From Candidatus Viadribacter manganicus (GTDB lineage: Bacteria; Pseudomonadota; Alphaproteobacteria; Caulobacterales; Aquidulcibacteraceae), in the NCBI RefSeq assembly GCF_001679665.1, contig NZ_CP013244.1:2550980-2614979 (forward strand): a stretch of 64,000 bases of DNA, read 5' to 3'. The stretch's first letter is position 1, and every line of letters begins with the position of its first letter. The notes beneath the pieces were generated by a model. That model saw only the letters and a list, made by a program, of their open reading frames with translations. It was not told where the DNA came from and did no database searches. Positions 17,019-26,220 of the stretch are shown here, one piece after another. A program made the position numbers and the translations under genes.

Positions 17019-18068
17019 TTAAGCGTCGCCGCGCACGCGTGCGTGCAGGCGAGATAATTCCCAAAGATCGTTGCGGGTGAAGCCCAGCTGCGCCGAGAGC
17101 GCAGCGAGCGTGGTGCGGCCAAGTGTGAGTTCTAGAGTTTCGAGCTTTGCGAACTTCGTCCGGTCTTGGTCAGTTAGTGTCGTGGCTTGTCCGGACTGCG
17201 CCGCATGAATGAGTTCTTCCGCGCGCAAGATGAGTTCGGTCTTGAGTTCAACATAGGTGCGCGCATCGGCTGCCTTCTCGCCGAGGCGGGTGGCAATGGC
17301 GTCGATGGCTTGCCCGCGTGGCGTGGCTGAAAAATGCCCTGCGCGAATTTCTGCCAGCAATTGTTCATGCGCGGCGCGATCGGCGGCCAGCCATTGCTGC
17401 GTTGCGTGATCGCTGCGAATGAGCGCAAGAAAGATGGTTGCCGGCGCCGTGAGAAGGGTGAGCGCCATGATGACGATAGGCTGTTCGGGAAAGTGATTGA
17501 AAACCGAGTGGATGATCATCGCGGCGCCGAGGCCCGGCAGAAAGAGGAGCGGATTGAAGCGATAATGTGCGGCGGCGCTCTCAGCTTGTCGCTCGGTCAT
17601 CTCATGCGAGATGATGGCAAAGATGGCCGTGGCGCCGCCGTGCATGATCGCGGTGCCAAACCCACGCACGAGCCAGGCGGTTACGTTGGCGTCGGTGATC
17701 GTAAAAAGGTACCAGACGTTCTCGATGACTGAGAACCCAGCTCCCACCGCAAATCCTGCAATGGCCGCGTCGACCTTAAAGCCAACACGGTTGCGCGCAA
17801 ACAAGTAAACGATGGGCGCTGCCTTCAGCGTCTCTTCGATGATCGGAGAGATGTAACGCGTGAATGCGCTGAACCCGATGGGGAACCCATCCATGACGCG
17901 CAGATTGGCGACAAAGCTCAGGCCCGCGATGGCGCCGCCAGCGCCAAGCAAGATCAAGATCTCTTGAGCGCTAATGAGGTTGAAAGCGTCAAGGCGATCG
18001 AAGACGACGAGAAGGAGCACGACCGGCGCCAGGGCGACAAACGCCTTAACCAGAAGGTCCCCATCCAT
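17019..18068 (-). CDS. PrsW-family intramembrane metalloprotease
   Basis: A 349-residue multi-helix protein. The PrsW signature is visible: SPIIEETLK with E78 and E79, later histidines in MHGGATAIFAIISHE and in the helix HSVFNHF. PrsW proteases cleave membrane anchors such as anti-sigma factors. The C-terminal third is a soluble helical region rich in charged residues, more than in the usual family member. The ATG at 18068 overlaps the stop of the upstream gluzincin gene; a GTG one codon earlier is also possible. The target is unknown. Confidence 0.82.
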   Translation of the reverse strand: MDGDLLVKAFVALAPVVLLLVVFDRLDAFNLISAQEILILLGAGGAIAGLSFVANLRVMDGFPIGFSAFTRYISPIIEETLKAAPIVYLFARNRVGFKVDAAIAGFAVGAGFSVIENVWYLFTITDANVTAWLVRGFGTAIMHGGATAIFAIISHEMTERQAESAAAHYRFNPLLFLPGLGAAMIIHSVFNHFPEQPIVIMALTLLTAPATIFLALIRSDHATQQWLAADRAAHEQLLAEIRAGHFSATPRGQAIDAIATRLGEKAADARTYVELKTELILRAEELIHAAQSGQATTLTDQDRTKFAKLETLELTLGRTTLAALSAQLGFTRNDLWELSRLHARVRGDA

Positions 18069-21000
18069 CACATGATCTTCAACGAAAGAAGCACTTCGTC
18101 GCTTTCAGCTTCGCCATCTTCAAAGCCCCTGGCGTAGCCGAGCGAGAGCGTCATCGGCAAGCGATGTGCGACGGTGAAATTCCAATCGGTCTGAACGCCG
18201 GCGCTCTGCAGGGAGCGATTTAAACCCGTGCGCGATTCTGCTTCTAGTGCGCCAACGAACAAGGCCGGCCGCATCGAGCTGAGGAAGATGCTGGCCACGC
18301 CCAGATCCTCGAAACGCAGTGGCGGCAGATTGAGCTCCCCGACCGCGCGCACGAATGTTTGAGCTTCGATTTGGTTGATCGCAAAGCCAGGGAAGCTATC
18401 GAATTCCCGATAGCGTTTGATTTCCCGATCATCGACATAATTGTTGCCGAAGGCGCCCATGTACCAGGCGCTGAGCGGGCTGGCGTCGTCGCCGCCGACT
18501 GTTCCGGCTGCCGTATAGAGCCAAGCGGAGGCGTTGTTTAAGGGCAGTGGCACGCCGAAATCGACGCCGGCGCGAACGCTTGGAAATGTTTCGCCATTCG
18601 CGTGGTCCGCACCGAGCGCGACATTCCAACGCCAGCCGCGCTCGTGATCAACGGCGCCGAGTGAACGGGTAGTGTTGGTGTAGGTCCATAGGGCGTTGAT
18701 GCTCGCAAGCTCATCGAACGAGGTCGAAACCTCTTGCGCCGAAGGCAGTGTATCTAGACCGGTGTAGTAGGCGGCATCGATACTGAAATCGAGCTGCCTC
18801 GGTGGATCGTAGATGAATGAGTTGTGATACCCGACAATGAAGGCATCGCCCGCGCGCGCGCGTTCAGTGGGGCCGAAGAGGTCGTAGAAGTCGGCGTCGT
18901 TGTGCCAATAGCGCAAGCGCCAGCGCAGTGTTTTGTATTCGATGTCGAAGTGCCAGTCCTGATCTTCGAATGGTGAGTTTGGAAGGTAAGACAGCGTCAT
19001 GTGCAGTTGGTTGAACTGCAACGGATCTTCAAACACGGCGTGATACCCGACCGCAACGCGGCCTCGGTACCCTTCGACGACCGGATAGGTGGCGCCCAGT
19101 CGCATTTCGTCACGCGGGGTGTAATGGCCTTGTTCGGTAATGAGGCTATCGAGGTCTACGTTTGCCGGCGAACCCGCCGTCCAATTTGTGACAACAGGAT
19201 GAGATTGCGCGATCTCTGCGCCGAGGAAACGCACGGCGCCGAGGTCGTCAAGCGGCAGAGGGTGAATCACGCCGGGCCTGAAACCTTCGCCGGTATATTC
19301 ATAAACGATGAGCGAACCGTCCGGGCGAGGGATCGGTCGGAAGAACCCTGTTTCCGCATTTGAGACGGCCTCCAACTCTTGGGTGGCAAGTTCGTAGCGG
19401 AAGATGTTTGAGACGCCTGTAAAGTAGGCGCTGCCAAACAAATAGCGGCCATCCGGAGAGAAGACAAAGCCCTCCGGCGTCGCTGTTCCTAGGCTAAAGG
19501 TCGAAATCGGTGTTGGCGTGGCGCCGGCTGTCAAATCGGCGGTGTTGAACACCTGCACGGATTGGTCGCCGTTTATCTCACCGACTGACATGGCGAGCAT
19601 TCCGCCATCAGCCGAGATGTCGAGGTCGAACGGGACACGTCCGAAGGGGAACGTGTAGATCTGGTTCCAGCTTTCATAGGGCGCAGGGATGCGCACGAGC
19701 GTCACATAACCGTTGAGGTGACGAAGGCCCCAAAGTGAACGATCCGCCGGATTGAAGACGATGTCGCCGATGCGCGCGTCGCGCAGAACCATGTGCTCAT
19801 GGCCGGTCGCAACATCGATCTCAATGATGTCGCGATAGGCGTAATTGTCCGTGGTGTACCATGCGGTGTTGCTTGCCGGATCGTAGGCAAGCGAGGTGAC
19901 GCGATAGAGCATCGCGCCCTTGATGTCGGTGAGGTGACGGATCTCGCCGCTTTCCGGATCGAGTACGCCCAGATGCCCAATCACGCCCGGATAACGGAAG
20001 GCGCCGATGAGCTCGTCGGTCCGCGGATCCACGAATGTCCGCGAAACCGAGCCAAGTGCGCGGGGCGAGAGTGATACCGCCTCAGTCAGCGGGTGAGCGC
20101 GCAGTGCTTCAAGATTGTTGCGCTGGAAGCTGTGCTCCCATGCGATCCACTCGTTCCAGGCTTGATTGAGAGAAAGATCGAAAACACGCCGGAATTGCGA
20201 TTGGTAATAGGCCTCGCTGCCTTCATCGCGTCGTAGCCATTGCACGACTTGCTCTGGCGAGTAACGCTGCGCCAGGTACGAGAAGAAGCGCGTTCCATAG
20301 AGGTAATCGTTCACGCCCACTTGGAAGTCGACGAAGATGCCTTCTGATTCCAGTCCAACTGGCGAGTAAAAATGCGCGTCGTCGCGCACCATTGAGCGGA
20401 AGACCATCTCATCGTAGGCGCCTTGCGCGCGGCCGAAGCCGCCGGCCATCCATGTTTCCATGAACACGGCGCTGCCTTCGAGGAACCAGCGCGGCACGTT
20501 TACGCGTGGTGTGGCGAGATAATTGTAGAGGATCGATTCTGGATGTTCTTGCACCGGCATCGGCTTGCCGCCGAATGCGCGGCGCCAAAATGCATCGCGC
20601 TCGTTCCAGACGTCCATCAGCGCCACGTGCGTGACTTCGTGGTTTGTAAGCGTGAAGAAACGTTCGCCTGGACTAAAAGTCTCATAGGCGAGGCTAAGCG
20701 GGGCGATGTCGATAAGGAGTGCGTTGTTGGGGGACGAACGCGCGGCGGCGTTGCCGTAATCGCCAAAGTCCTTCAGCAACAGCGTGACTTGATCCCACGG
20801 CTCCCAGCCGAAAATACGGCGCTCGAAGTTGAGGGAGTTCTGGAAGCTCCGCGCCACGTAAGGCGTCAGATATGTTTCGGATGGATCAAAATAAAGAAGA
20901 CGCAGGTCCTCGGTTTCGAGGCGCGATAAATCGATAAGCGGGATATCGTCCGGGTCGCGGCTGGGGGGAGGCGCCTCCGGAGGCGGCGCCTCTTCCGTTG

Positions 21001-21145
21001 CGGGCGGCGACAGGACTTCGCCTTGGGTTGGCGTGTCACTAGCGTCAGTTTGCGCCTGCGCTTGCGCCATCGCGATGGGCGCTAGCGTGAAAGCCGTTGC
21101 GAGTAGAAGTGTCCGGATCCCCACGTCCTCCGGCCTAGCATGCAT
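18068..21145 (-). CDS. gluzincin peptidase with beta-propeller and C-terminal barrel
   Basis: A 1025-residue exported protein. A signal peptide ends near residue 30 (AMAQA), followed by a proline-rich linker. The gluzincin zinc motif is H169-E170-V-T-H173 with a downstream glutamate in RWFLEGSAVF (about 223). Residues about 350-650 contain repeated TolB/PD40-like strands (e.g. FVFSPDGRYLFGSAYF). The last 350 residues look like alternating outer-membrane strands ending LLSLKIM. It is probably a surface or periplasmic protease tethered by a barrel. The start is uncertain: ATG at 21145 lacks a clear ribosome site, and GTG at 21124 lies only two bases after GGAGG. Coupled to prsW downstream. Confidence 0.75.
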   Translation of the reverse strand: MHARPEDVGIRTLLLATAFTLAPIAMAQAQAQTDASDTPTQGEVLSPPATEEAPPPEAPPPSRDPDDIPLIDLSRLETEDLRLLYFDPSETYLTPYVARSFQNSLNFERRIFGWEPWDQVTLLLKDFGDYGNAAARSSPNNALLIDIAPLSLAYETFSPGERFFTLTNHEVTHVALMDVWNERDAFWRRAFGGKPMPVQEHPESILYNYLATPRVNVPRWFLEGSAVFMETWMAGGFGRAQGAYDEMVFRSMVRDDAHFYSPVGLESEGIFVDFQVGVNDYLYGTRFFSYLAQRYSPEQVVQWLRRDEGSEAYYQSQFRRVFDLSLNQAWNEWIAWEHSFQRNNLEALRAHPLTEAVSLSPRALGSVSRTFVDPRTDELIGAFRYPGVIGHLGVLDPESGEIRHLTDIKGAMLYRVTSLAYDPASNTAWYTTDNYAYRDIIEIDVATGHEHMVLRDARIGDIVFNPADRSLWGLRHLNGYVTLVRIPAPYESWNQIYTFPFGRVPFDLDISADGGMLAMSVGEINGDQSVQVFNTADLTAGATPTPISTFSLGTATPEGFVFSPDGRYLFGSAYFTGVSNIFRYELATQELEAVSNAETGFFRPIPRPDGSLIVYEYTGEGFRPGVIHPLPLDDLGAVRFLGAEIAQSHPVVTNWTAGSPANVDLDSLITEQGHYTPRDEMRLGATYPVVEGYRGRVAVGYHAVFEDPLQFNQLHMTLSYLPNSPFEDQDWHFDIEYKTLRWRLRYWHNDADFYDLFGPTERARAGDAFIVGYHNSFIYDPPRQLDFSIDAAYYTGLDTLPSAQEVSTSFDELASINALWTYTNTTRSLGAVDHERGWRWNVALGADHANGETFPSVRAGVDFGVPLPLNNASAWLYTAAGTVGGDDASPLSAWYMGAFGNNYVDDREIKRYREFDSFPGFAINQIEAQTFVRAVGELNLPPLRFEDLGVASIFLSSMRPALFVGALEAESRTGLNRSLQSAGVQTDWNFTVAHRLPMTLSLGYARGFEDGEAESDEVLLSLKIM

Positions 21146-21154
21146 TGGAAGACA

Positions 21155-21184
21155 ACACGCCGCGTCTCGCGTGACGCGGCGTGT
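21155..21184 (-). terminator. hairpin after the repeat-protein gene
   Basis: Perfect 12-bp stem ACACGCCGCGTC/GACGCGGCGTGT with a six-base loop. On the minus strand it follows the repeat-protein stop by ten bases and precedes the gluzincin start by ten, with only a short T-containing tail (TGTCTT). It could terminate or attenuate transcription between the two genes. Confidence 0.55.
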
Positions 21185-21193
21185 CGCTTTGCC

Positions 21194-22918
21194 TTAGTTC
21201 GCCCGAACGGCGGCGGCGAAGTTGGCGTCGCGCGCCATCACCGCAAAGGCCGGTTCGCGCGCCAGAGCGGCGAAGGCCGGTTGGCGCGCCAGCGCCGTGA
21301 ACGCGTCTGCGTTGCGGGCGAGGGCATTGAGCGCCTGAGCGTTGCGAGCGAGCGCCTCGAACGCCTGCGGGTTTTGCGCCATGGCGGAGAAAGCCTGCGG
21401 GTTGCGCGCCATCGCCTGCATGGCCTGGGCGTTGATGCCCTCTCCATTGCGCGCGATCGCTGCTTGCGCCTGGAACGCCTGAGCATTACGCGCCAGAGCC
21501 GCTAGAGCTTGGGCATCGCCGGCAAGCGCGCGGAAGGCCTCAGCATTGCGCGACATCGCCTGGAACGCTTGGGCATTGCGCGCCAGCGCATCAAACGCTT
21601 GTGCATCGCGGGCCATTGCCTGGAACGCTTGGGCATTGCGCGCCATGGCGTCGAACGCTTGTGCGTCACGAGCCAAGACCGTCATGGCTTGAGCGTCACG
21701 GCCAAGCGCTTGGAACGCCTGCGCGTCGCGAGCCATCGCGGTATTGGCCTGCGGGTTGCGGGCAGCCGCTGCGAAGTTGGCGTCACGCGCGAACGCGGCA
21801 AACGCTTGTGGGTTGCGCGCCATAGCGGCGAACGCTTGCGGATGACGGGCCAGCGCTTCGAAGGCTTGTGGGTAGCGCGCCATAGCGGCGAACGCCTGCG
21901 GTTCGCGCGCCAAGGCCGAGAACGCTTGAGCGTTGGCGGCAAGAGCCGAAATCGCTTGTGCGTCGAGAGCCTGGAGCGTCCGTCCTTGGGCCTGGAACGC
22001 TTGGGCGCTGCGCGCCATCGCCGTCAGGCCCTGAGCGTCACGCGCCAGAGCGTTGAACGCCTCGGCATTGCGCGACATCGCTTGGAATGCCTGTGCGTTG
22101 CGGGCGAGCGCGTCGAAGGCTTGCGCATCGCGCGCCAAAGCCTGGAACGCTGCGGCGTCACGTGCGAGAGCGTCGAACGCTTGCGCGTCAGCTGCCAGCG
22201 CACTCATCGCTTGAGCGTCACGACCCAAAGCTTCAAACGCTGCGGCGTCGCGCGCCATCGCGGCATTGGCTTGCGGATTGCGCGCGGCGGCGGCGAAGTT
22301 GGCGTTGCGAGCGAACGCGCCAAAGGCCTGCGGGTTGCGCGCCATTGCGGCGAACGCTTGTGGGTGGCGGGCCAGCGCTTCGAACGCCTGTGGATGACGC
22401 GCCATGGCCGCGAAGGCTTGTGGCTCGCGCGCCATGATCTGGAATGCCTGAGCATTTTGCGCCAAGGCCGTGAAGGCGTCGGCGTTGCGGGCTTGAGCGT
22501 CAAGACCCTGCGCTGCGCCAGCTTGAGCTGCGCTTGCGAGCGCAGCGAACGCCTGGGGATCGCGGGCGAGAGCTGAGAACGCTTGCGCGTCCTGCGCCAT
22601 CGCGGCGAGGGCTTGGGGATTTTGGGCGAGGGCGGCAAAGCCCGGATCGCGCGCCAGCGCGCGGAACGAGGGATCGTTGACCATGAGATGGAATGCATCC
22701 GTCTGCATGAGCCGCGGCACCGCGTCATCGCCGAGCGTGACGTCTGCATCGGTCACCTGAGCGGAGCGATAGCGCTCAGCTGGTGCAATGGTGCCAACGC
22801 TGGTGCCGCCTGCTGGAGGTAGAACGGCTCCAAGCGTGATTGCACCAACCGCCAAAAGCGCCACGAGACTAGTCGCGGCGATCCCCAATTTGGCGTTATT
22901 CGACAAGGCAATGGCCAC
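21194..22918 (-). CDS. alanine-rich decapeptide-repeat membrane protein
   Basis: A 574-residue protein of low complexity. A single membrane helix lies at residues 11-33, and the rest is outside it. From about residue 82 to the end it consists of about 48 units of nine or ten residues with consensus [D/N]-[A/P]-Q-A-F-x-A-[L/M]-A-R. The Asn/Asp-Pro that starts many units is a good helix cap, so each unit may be one short helix, loosely like STI1-type NP/DP repeats; this is inference. Residues 165-313 and 339-485 are a colinear duplication. The GTG at 22918 follows AGGAGG by six bases. Function unknown. Confidence 0.8.
   Translation of the reverse strand: MAIALSNNAKLGIAATSLVALLAVGAITLGAVLPPAGGTSVGTIAPAERYRSAQVTDADVTLGDDAVPRLMQTDAFHLMVNDPSFRALARDPGFAALAQNPQALAAMAQDAQAFSALARDPQAFAALASAAQAGAAQGLDAQARNADAFTALAQNAQAFQIMAREPQAFAAMARHPQAFEALARHPQAFAAMARNPQAFGAFARNANFAAAARNPQANAAMARDAAAFEALGRDAQAMSALAADAQAFDALARDAAAFQALARDAQAFDALARNAQAFQAMSRNAEAFNALARDAQGLTAMARSAQAFQAQGRTLQALDAQAISALAANAQAFSALAREPQAFAAMARYPQAFEALARHPQAFAAMARNPQAFAAFARDANFAAAARNPQANTAMARDAQAFQALGRDAQAMTVLARDAQAFDAMARNAQAFQAMARDAQAFDALARNAQAFQAMSRNAEAFRALAGDAQALAALARNAQAFQAQAAIARNGEGINAQAMQAMARNPQAFSAMAQNPQAFEALARNAQALNALARNADAFTALARQPAFAALAREPAFAVMARDANFAAAVRAN
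21464..21904 (-). repeat. copy B of the large internal duplication
   Basis: Same order of units as copy A: EPQAFAAMAR-YPQAFEALAR, the nine-residue DANFAAAAR, NPQANTAMAR, and closing NAQAFQAQ. Offset from copy A is 522 bp. Confidence 0.8.
21980..22426 (-). repeat. copy A of a large internal duplication
   Basis: Fifteen decapeptide units in a fixed order, opening EPQAFAAMAR-HPQAFEALAR, containing the nine-residue variant NANFAAAAR and closing SAQAFQAQGR. The same order recurs 174 codons downstream in copy B. Confidence 0.8.
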
Positions 22919-23163
22919 GTCGTGCCTCCTGATATTCAATTAGACCGCGCGGGTGTGAGTAGCGGCCAAGATTGCCAACCCGTCAATGAAAAGTTCTACC
23001 GAAGCGTAATGTTGGCGACGCCGCCATGGCGGCGTGCGGGTGAACATTCAGTGCTGATTTCGCTTGGTTTTGTTGGTTCCAACGCCTCGGAACCGGCTCG
23101 GGCGCGGAGGGTGACGGGCGTCACAGACAAGGATCGAAGAGGGGATTCAGTGCGGTCCGCCGC
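22919..23163 (-). other. 245-base intergenic region with palindromes
   Basis: No gene was recognised. It holds the AGGAGG site of the repeat-protein gene, a 16-base palindrome CGCCGCCATGGCGGCG at 23019-23034 and the inverted repeat at 23110-23123. The palindromes may be regulatory or mark the end of the RND operon transcript. Confidence 0.5.
23110..23123. promoter_or_regulatory. GTGACG-GG-CGTCAC inverted repeat
   Basis: A perfect 6-bp inverted repeat with a two-base spacer, about 190 bases upstream of the repeat-protein start. It shares GGTGACG-N3-GTCACAGAC with a second site at 29032-29045. Resembles a dimeric regulator site. Confidence 0.35.
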
Positions 23164-26100
23164 TTAGGCGCTTGCCTCTTGCGCCTCGTCCTTCGGCGCC
23201 AATAGAAGGTACATCGCCGGCGTTACGATACGCGCGATGAGCGTTGAGCTGATGAGCCCGCCGATAAGCACCATAGCAATCGGCGAGAACAGGGGCGAAT
23301 CTTCCAGCAACAAAGGTGTCATGCCGCCGATTGCTGTGGCGCTCGTTAAGAGCACCGGCAGGAAGCGCACTTCGCCAGCGGTCTCGATCGCTTCGCGCAA
23401 TGGCACGCCGCGCGTACGCGCCTGATTGGCGAACTCGACCAAGAGGATCGAGTTTTTGATCTCAATCCCGATGAGCGCAACAAAGCCAATGATGGCCGTG
23501 AATGAGAGTGACTCACCGCCAATGAAGAGCGCGATCAGGCCGCCCATGATGCCGAACGGAATAACGAACGCGACGACGCCCGTTACGGCGAACGTGCCGA
23601 ACTCCAGCAAGAGAACGGCAAGAACGCCAAAGATGGCAATTAGGATCGCCGGTCCCAAGCCGCCAAAGCTTCGCGCTTGCGCCTCGGCTTCACCACCAAA
23701 CGACACAGTATAACCAGCGGGGAGGCGCAAGGCTTCCAAGCGTTGTGCAACGTCTGCGGTGACGCCGCTGATGAGAAAGCCGGGTTCGGTATAAGCCGTG
23801 ACAGTCGCTGTCCGCTCACGCTGCACCCGGTCGATCGAGGCAGGTCCGCTCTCCATCGTTGGGTGCGCGATCTCCGCCAGGGGCGTTGCGCCACCTTGGC
23901 CGTTCCAAATGTAAAGCCGATCCAGCGCCGATACCGGCAGTGTCTCTCCGCGCGGGGCGCGCAACACGACAGGAAAAGCATCACCCGCCGGGTCACGGAA
24001 CTGTGCGACGGGAAGCCCTGCAATGGCAATGCGCAAGCTATGATCAATTGCGCCGGCCTGAACGCCGCGAAGGGCGGCGGCCGCATCGTCGACATTGAGA
24101 TCAAGATCGATGAGCCGTTCCGATGTCGGGTTGGATACCTCGCGTGCGCCCGGCGTTTCGCGAATGATGCGCTCAACTTCGCTTGCCAGCTCACCGAGGG
24201 CCGCCAGATCCGGTCCGTTGATACGCACCGCAATCGGCGCTTCGATTGGCGGGCCGTTTGCAAAGCGGCGCAAATTCATGCGCGCGCGCGGGTATTGGCT
24301 GAGTTGCTCTCGGATCTCTCCTATTACGCGCATGCCTTCATCGCGCCGCCATTCGTGGAAACGCGCGTAGATTTGGCCTTGGTTCGAAAGCTGCTCCGGC
24401 GGGATCTCATTGTAATAGATTTGCGGGTTGCCGCGCCCGCTATTGGCGAAGCGCCATTCGATTTCCGGATGCGAGGCTAACACGCGCTCAGCATAGAGCA
24501 CGGCGTTATCTGTCTCGCTGACGGCGCTTCCTTGCGGTGTCTCGATATCGACGAGGAAATAGGGGCTGTCGTTTTCCGGAAAGAGGCTAAAGCCAAGGTG
24601 CGGAATAAGCCCAAGCGATAGCACAAACGCAGCCAATCCAGCGAACACCGTCTTGCGCGGATGCGCCAGCGCGACGTGGAGCGCCGGGCGATAGATGTTG
24701 TGGATCGCGCCCATGACGCCGTCCAACAAGGCGTTGGAATGACCGGATCCGCTTCGTGGCAGCAAGCGGCTCGCCAGAAAGGGAATGATCGTCAGCGCCA
24801 CGAACAGCGATGCAATGATGGTCGTGACGACCGCTACCGGCAATGATCGCACGAAGGCGCCCGCGCCCTCGGGCAATGCCATCAACGGAACGAAAGCCAA
24901 AAGCAGCGTCGCCGTGCAGCCAATGACCGCAATGTTGATCTCGCTGACGCCTGCGATCGCCGCTTCGCGCGGGGTCATGCCTTGGCGCAGGTGGCGTGCA
25001 ATATTTTCGGTAACGACGATGGAATCGTCCACCAGCAAACCGAGCGCCAATACAAAGCCGGCGATAGAGAGCTGGTTGAGCGAATAGCCAAGCTCTTGGA
25101 TCGCCACCACGCCAATCGCCAGAGAAAGCGGGATCGACACCATCACAACGATGGAGGCGCGAAAGCCCAATGGCAGCAAGGTCAGCAAAACCAGCGCCAG
25201 CGCGATTGCAAAGTCGCGCGCAAGATTGCCGAGCCGGTGCGTAACCGTCTCTGATTGGTCGAAGCCGCGATGCAGCTGGATGTTGGCGGGCAATGATTGT
25301 TCGAAGGCGTCGACGCGGGGGCGGACGCCATCGATCACGTCGAAGATAGATTCGCCAAGACGCGCCTGGGCGCTGACGAACAGAGCGCGCTGGCCGTTGA
25401 AGCGGGTAATATGCGCGCGCTCGTCGTTCGCCCAAGATACGTCGGCAACGTCACCGACTGTCAACAATGAGCCATTCTGCGCCCGCAGCGCCACGCGCCT
25501 GATTTCATCGAGCGAGTCGAACGATCCCGATGATTGAACGTTGAAGCGCCGGCCACCGGCTTCTACCGCGCCAATCGGGGTATCGACACCCTCGCGCTGA
25601 AGCGCCTCGCCGAGAGCTGCGAGCGGCAGTCGATAGGCCGCGAGTTGATCGAGGTTCGCCGCAACTCGCACTTCCGCGGGCGGCGCGCCCCAAACCTCAG
25701 CTTGTTGAACCCCCGGCGCACGCTCAAGCGCATCGCGAAGGCCTTTCGCGTAAGCTTCAAGTTGACGAAATGAGGCGTCGTCGCTGGTGAGCGCCATCTG
25801 CACGATGGCAGCTTGCGCCGGATTGTAGCGGCGCATGCGAATGTCGACGACGCCGTCGGGGAGATTGGGCCGGACGACGTTGATCTCGCGCACCACCTCG
25901 CCGAATTTTTCTTCGGCGTCCGCGCCCCACTCGAACTCGACATTGATGATAGCAAGGCCCGCGCGACTAGCGGATCGAATTTCGCGGATGTCCTCAATGG
26001 CGTTGATCTGGTCTTCGATCGGGATCGCGACCAGACGTTCCATCTGCTCGGCATCCGCGCCGGGTAAGATCACCGCGACAGCGACGCCCGGAAATTCGGT

Positions 26101-26220
26101 GATCGGATCTTCTGATTTTGGAATCGAGAAAATAGCGCCGATGCCCAAAGCCACGAGCAAGGCAAACAGCACCGCGCTGAACTGCCAGCGATCAACGAAA
26201 AAGCGCGTTATGGCCTGCAT
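23164..26220 (-). CDS. RND-family efflux permease
   Basis: A 1018-residue RND transporter of the AcrB/MexF-like superfamily. It opens with the inner-membrane helix then SIPKSEDPITEFPGV, typical of the first periplasmic loop, and has the GLLVDDSIVVTENI helix 4 motif with the proton-relay aspartates, plus the helix 10-12 block LIGIEIKNSILLVEF. It exports substrates from the inner membrane by proton antiport; the substrate is not evident. The ATG follows directly on the adaptor stop. No outer-membrane factor lies next to it. Confidence 0.93.
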   Translation of the reverse strand: MQAITRFFVDRWQFSAVLFALLVALGIGAIFSIPKSEDPITEFPGVAVAVILPGADAEQMERLVAIPIEDQINAIEDIREIRSASRAGLAIINVEFEWGADAEEKFGEVVREINVVRPNLPDGVVDIRMRRYNPAQAAIVQMALTSDDASFRQLEAYAKGLRDALERAPGVQQAEVWGAPPAEVRVAANLDQLAAYRLPLAALGEALQREGVDTPIGAVEAGGRRFNVQSSGSFDSLDEIRRVALRAQNGSLLTVGDVADVSWANDERAHITRFNGQRALFVSAQARLGESIFDVIDGVRPRVDAFEQSLPANIQLHRGFDQSETVTHRLGNLARDFAIALALVLLTLLPLGFRASIVVMVSIPLSLAIGVVAIQELGYSLNQLSIAGFVLALGLLVDDSIVVTENIARHLRQGMTPREAAIAGVSEINIAVIGCTATLLLAFVPLMALPEGAGAFVRSLPVAVVTTIIASLFVALTIIPFLASRLLPRSGSGHSNALLDGVMGAIHNIYRPALHVALAHPRKTVFAGLAAFVLSLGLIPHLGFSLFPENDSPYFLVDIETPQGSAVSETDNAVLYAERVLASHPEIEWRFANSGRGNPQIYYNEIPPEQLSNQGQIYARFHEWRRDEGMRVIGEIREQLSQYPRARMNLRRFANGPPIEAPIAVRINGPDLAALGELASEVERIIRETPGAREVSNPTSERLIDLDLNVDDAAAALRGVQAGAIDHSLRIAIAGLPVAQFRDPAGDAFPVVLRAPRGETLPVSALDRLYIWNGQGGATPLAEIAHPTMESGPASIDRVQRERTATVTAYTEPGFLISGVTADVAQRLEALRLPAGYTVSFGGEAEAQARSFGGLGPAILIAIFGVLAVLLLEFGTFAVTGVVAFVIPFGIMGGLIALFIGGESLSFTAIIGFVALIGIEIKNSILLVEFANQARTRGVPLREAIETAGEVRFLPVLLTSATAIGGMTPLLLEDSPLFSPIAMVLIGGLISSTLIARIVTPAMYLLLAPKDEAQEASA

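Noticed and set aside
21509..22576. 355-residue plus-strand frame across the repeat gene
   Set aside because: It is an antisense shadow of the periodic 30-base repeat; it has no ribosome site and its arginine/histidine-rich pattern is the complement of the decapeptide.
21194..22700. Direct repeats of about 30 bases resembling a CRISPR array
   Set aside because: The repeats are contiguous, imperfect, in frame and without unique spacers; they encode the decapeptide protein.
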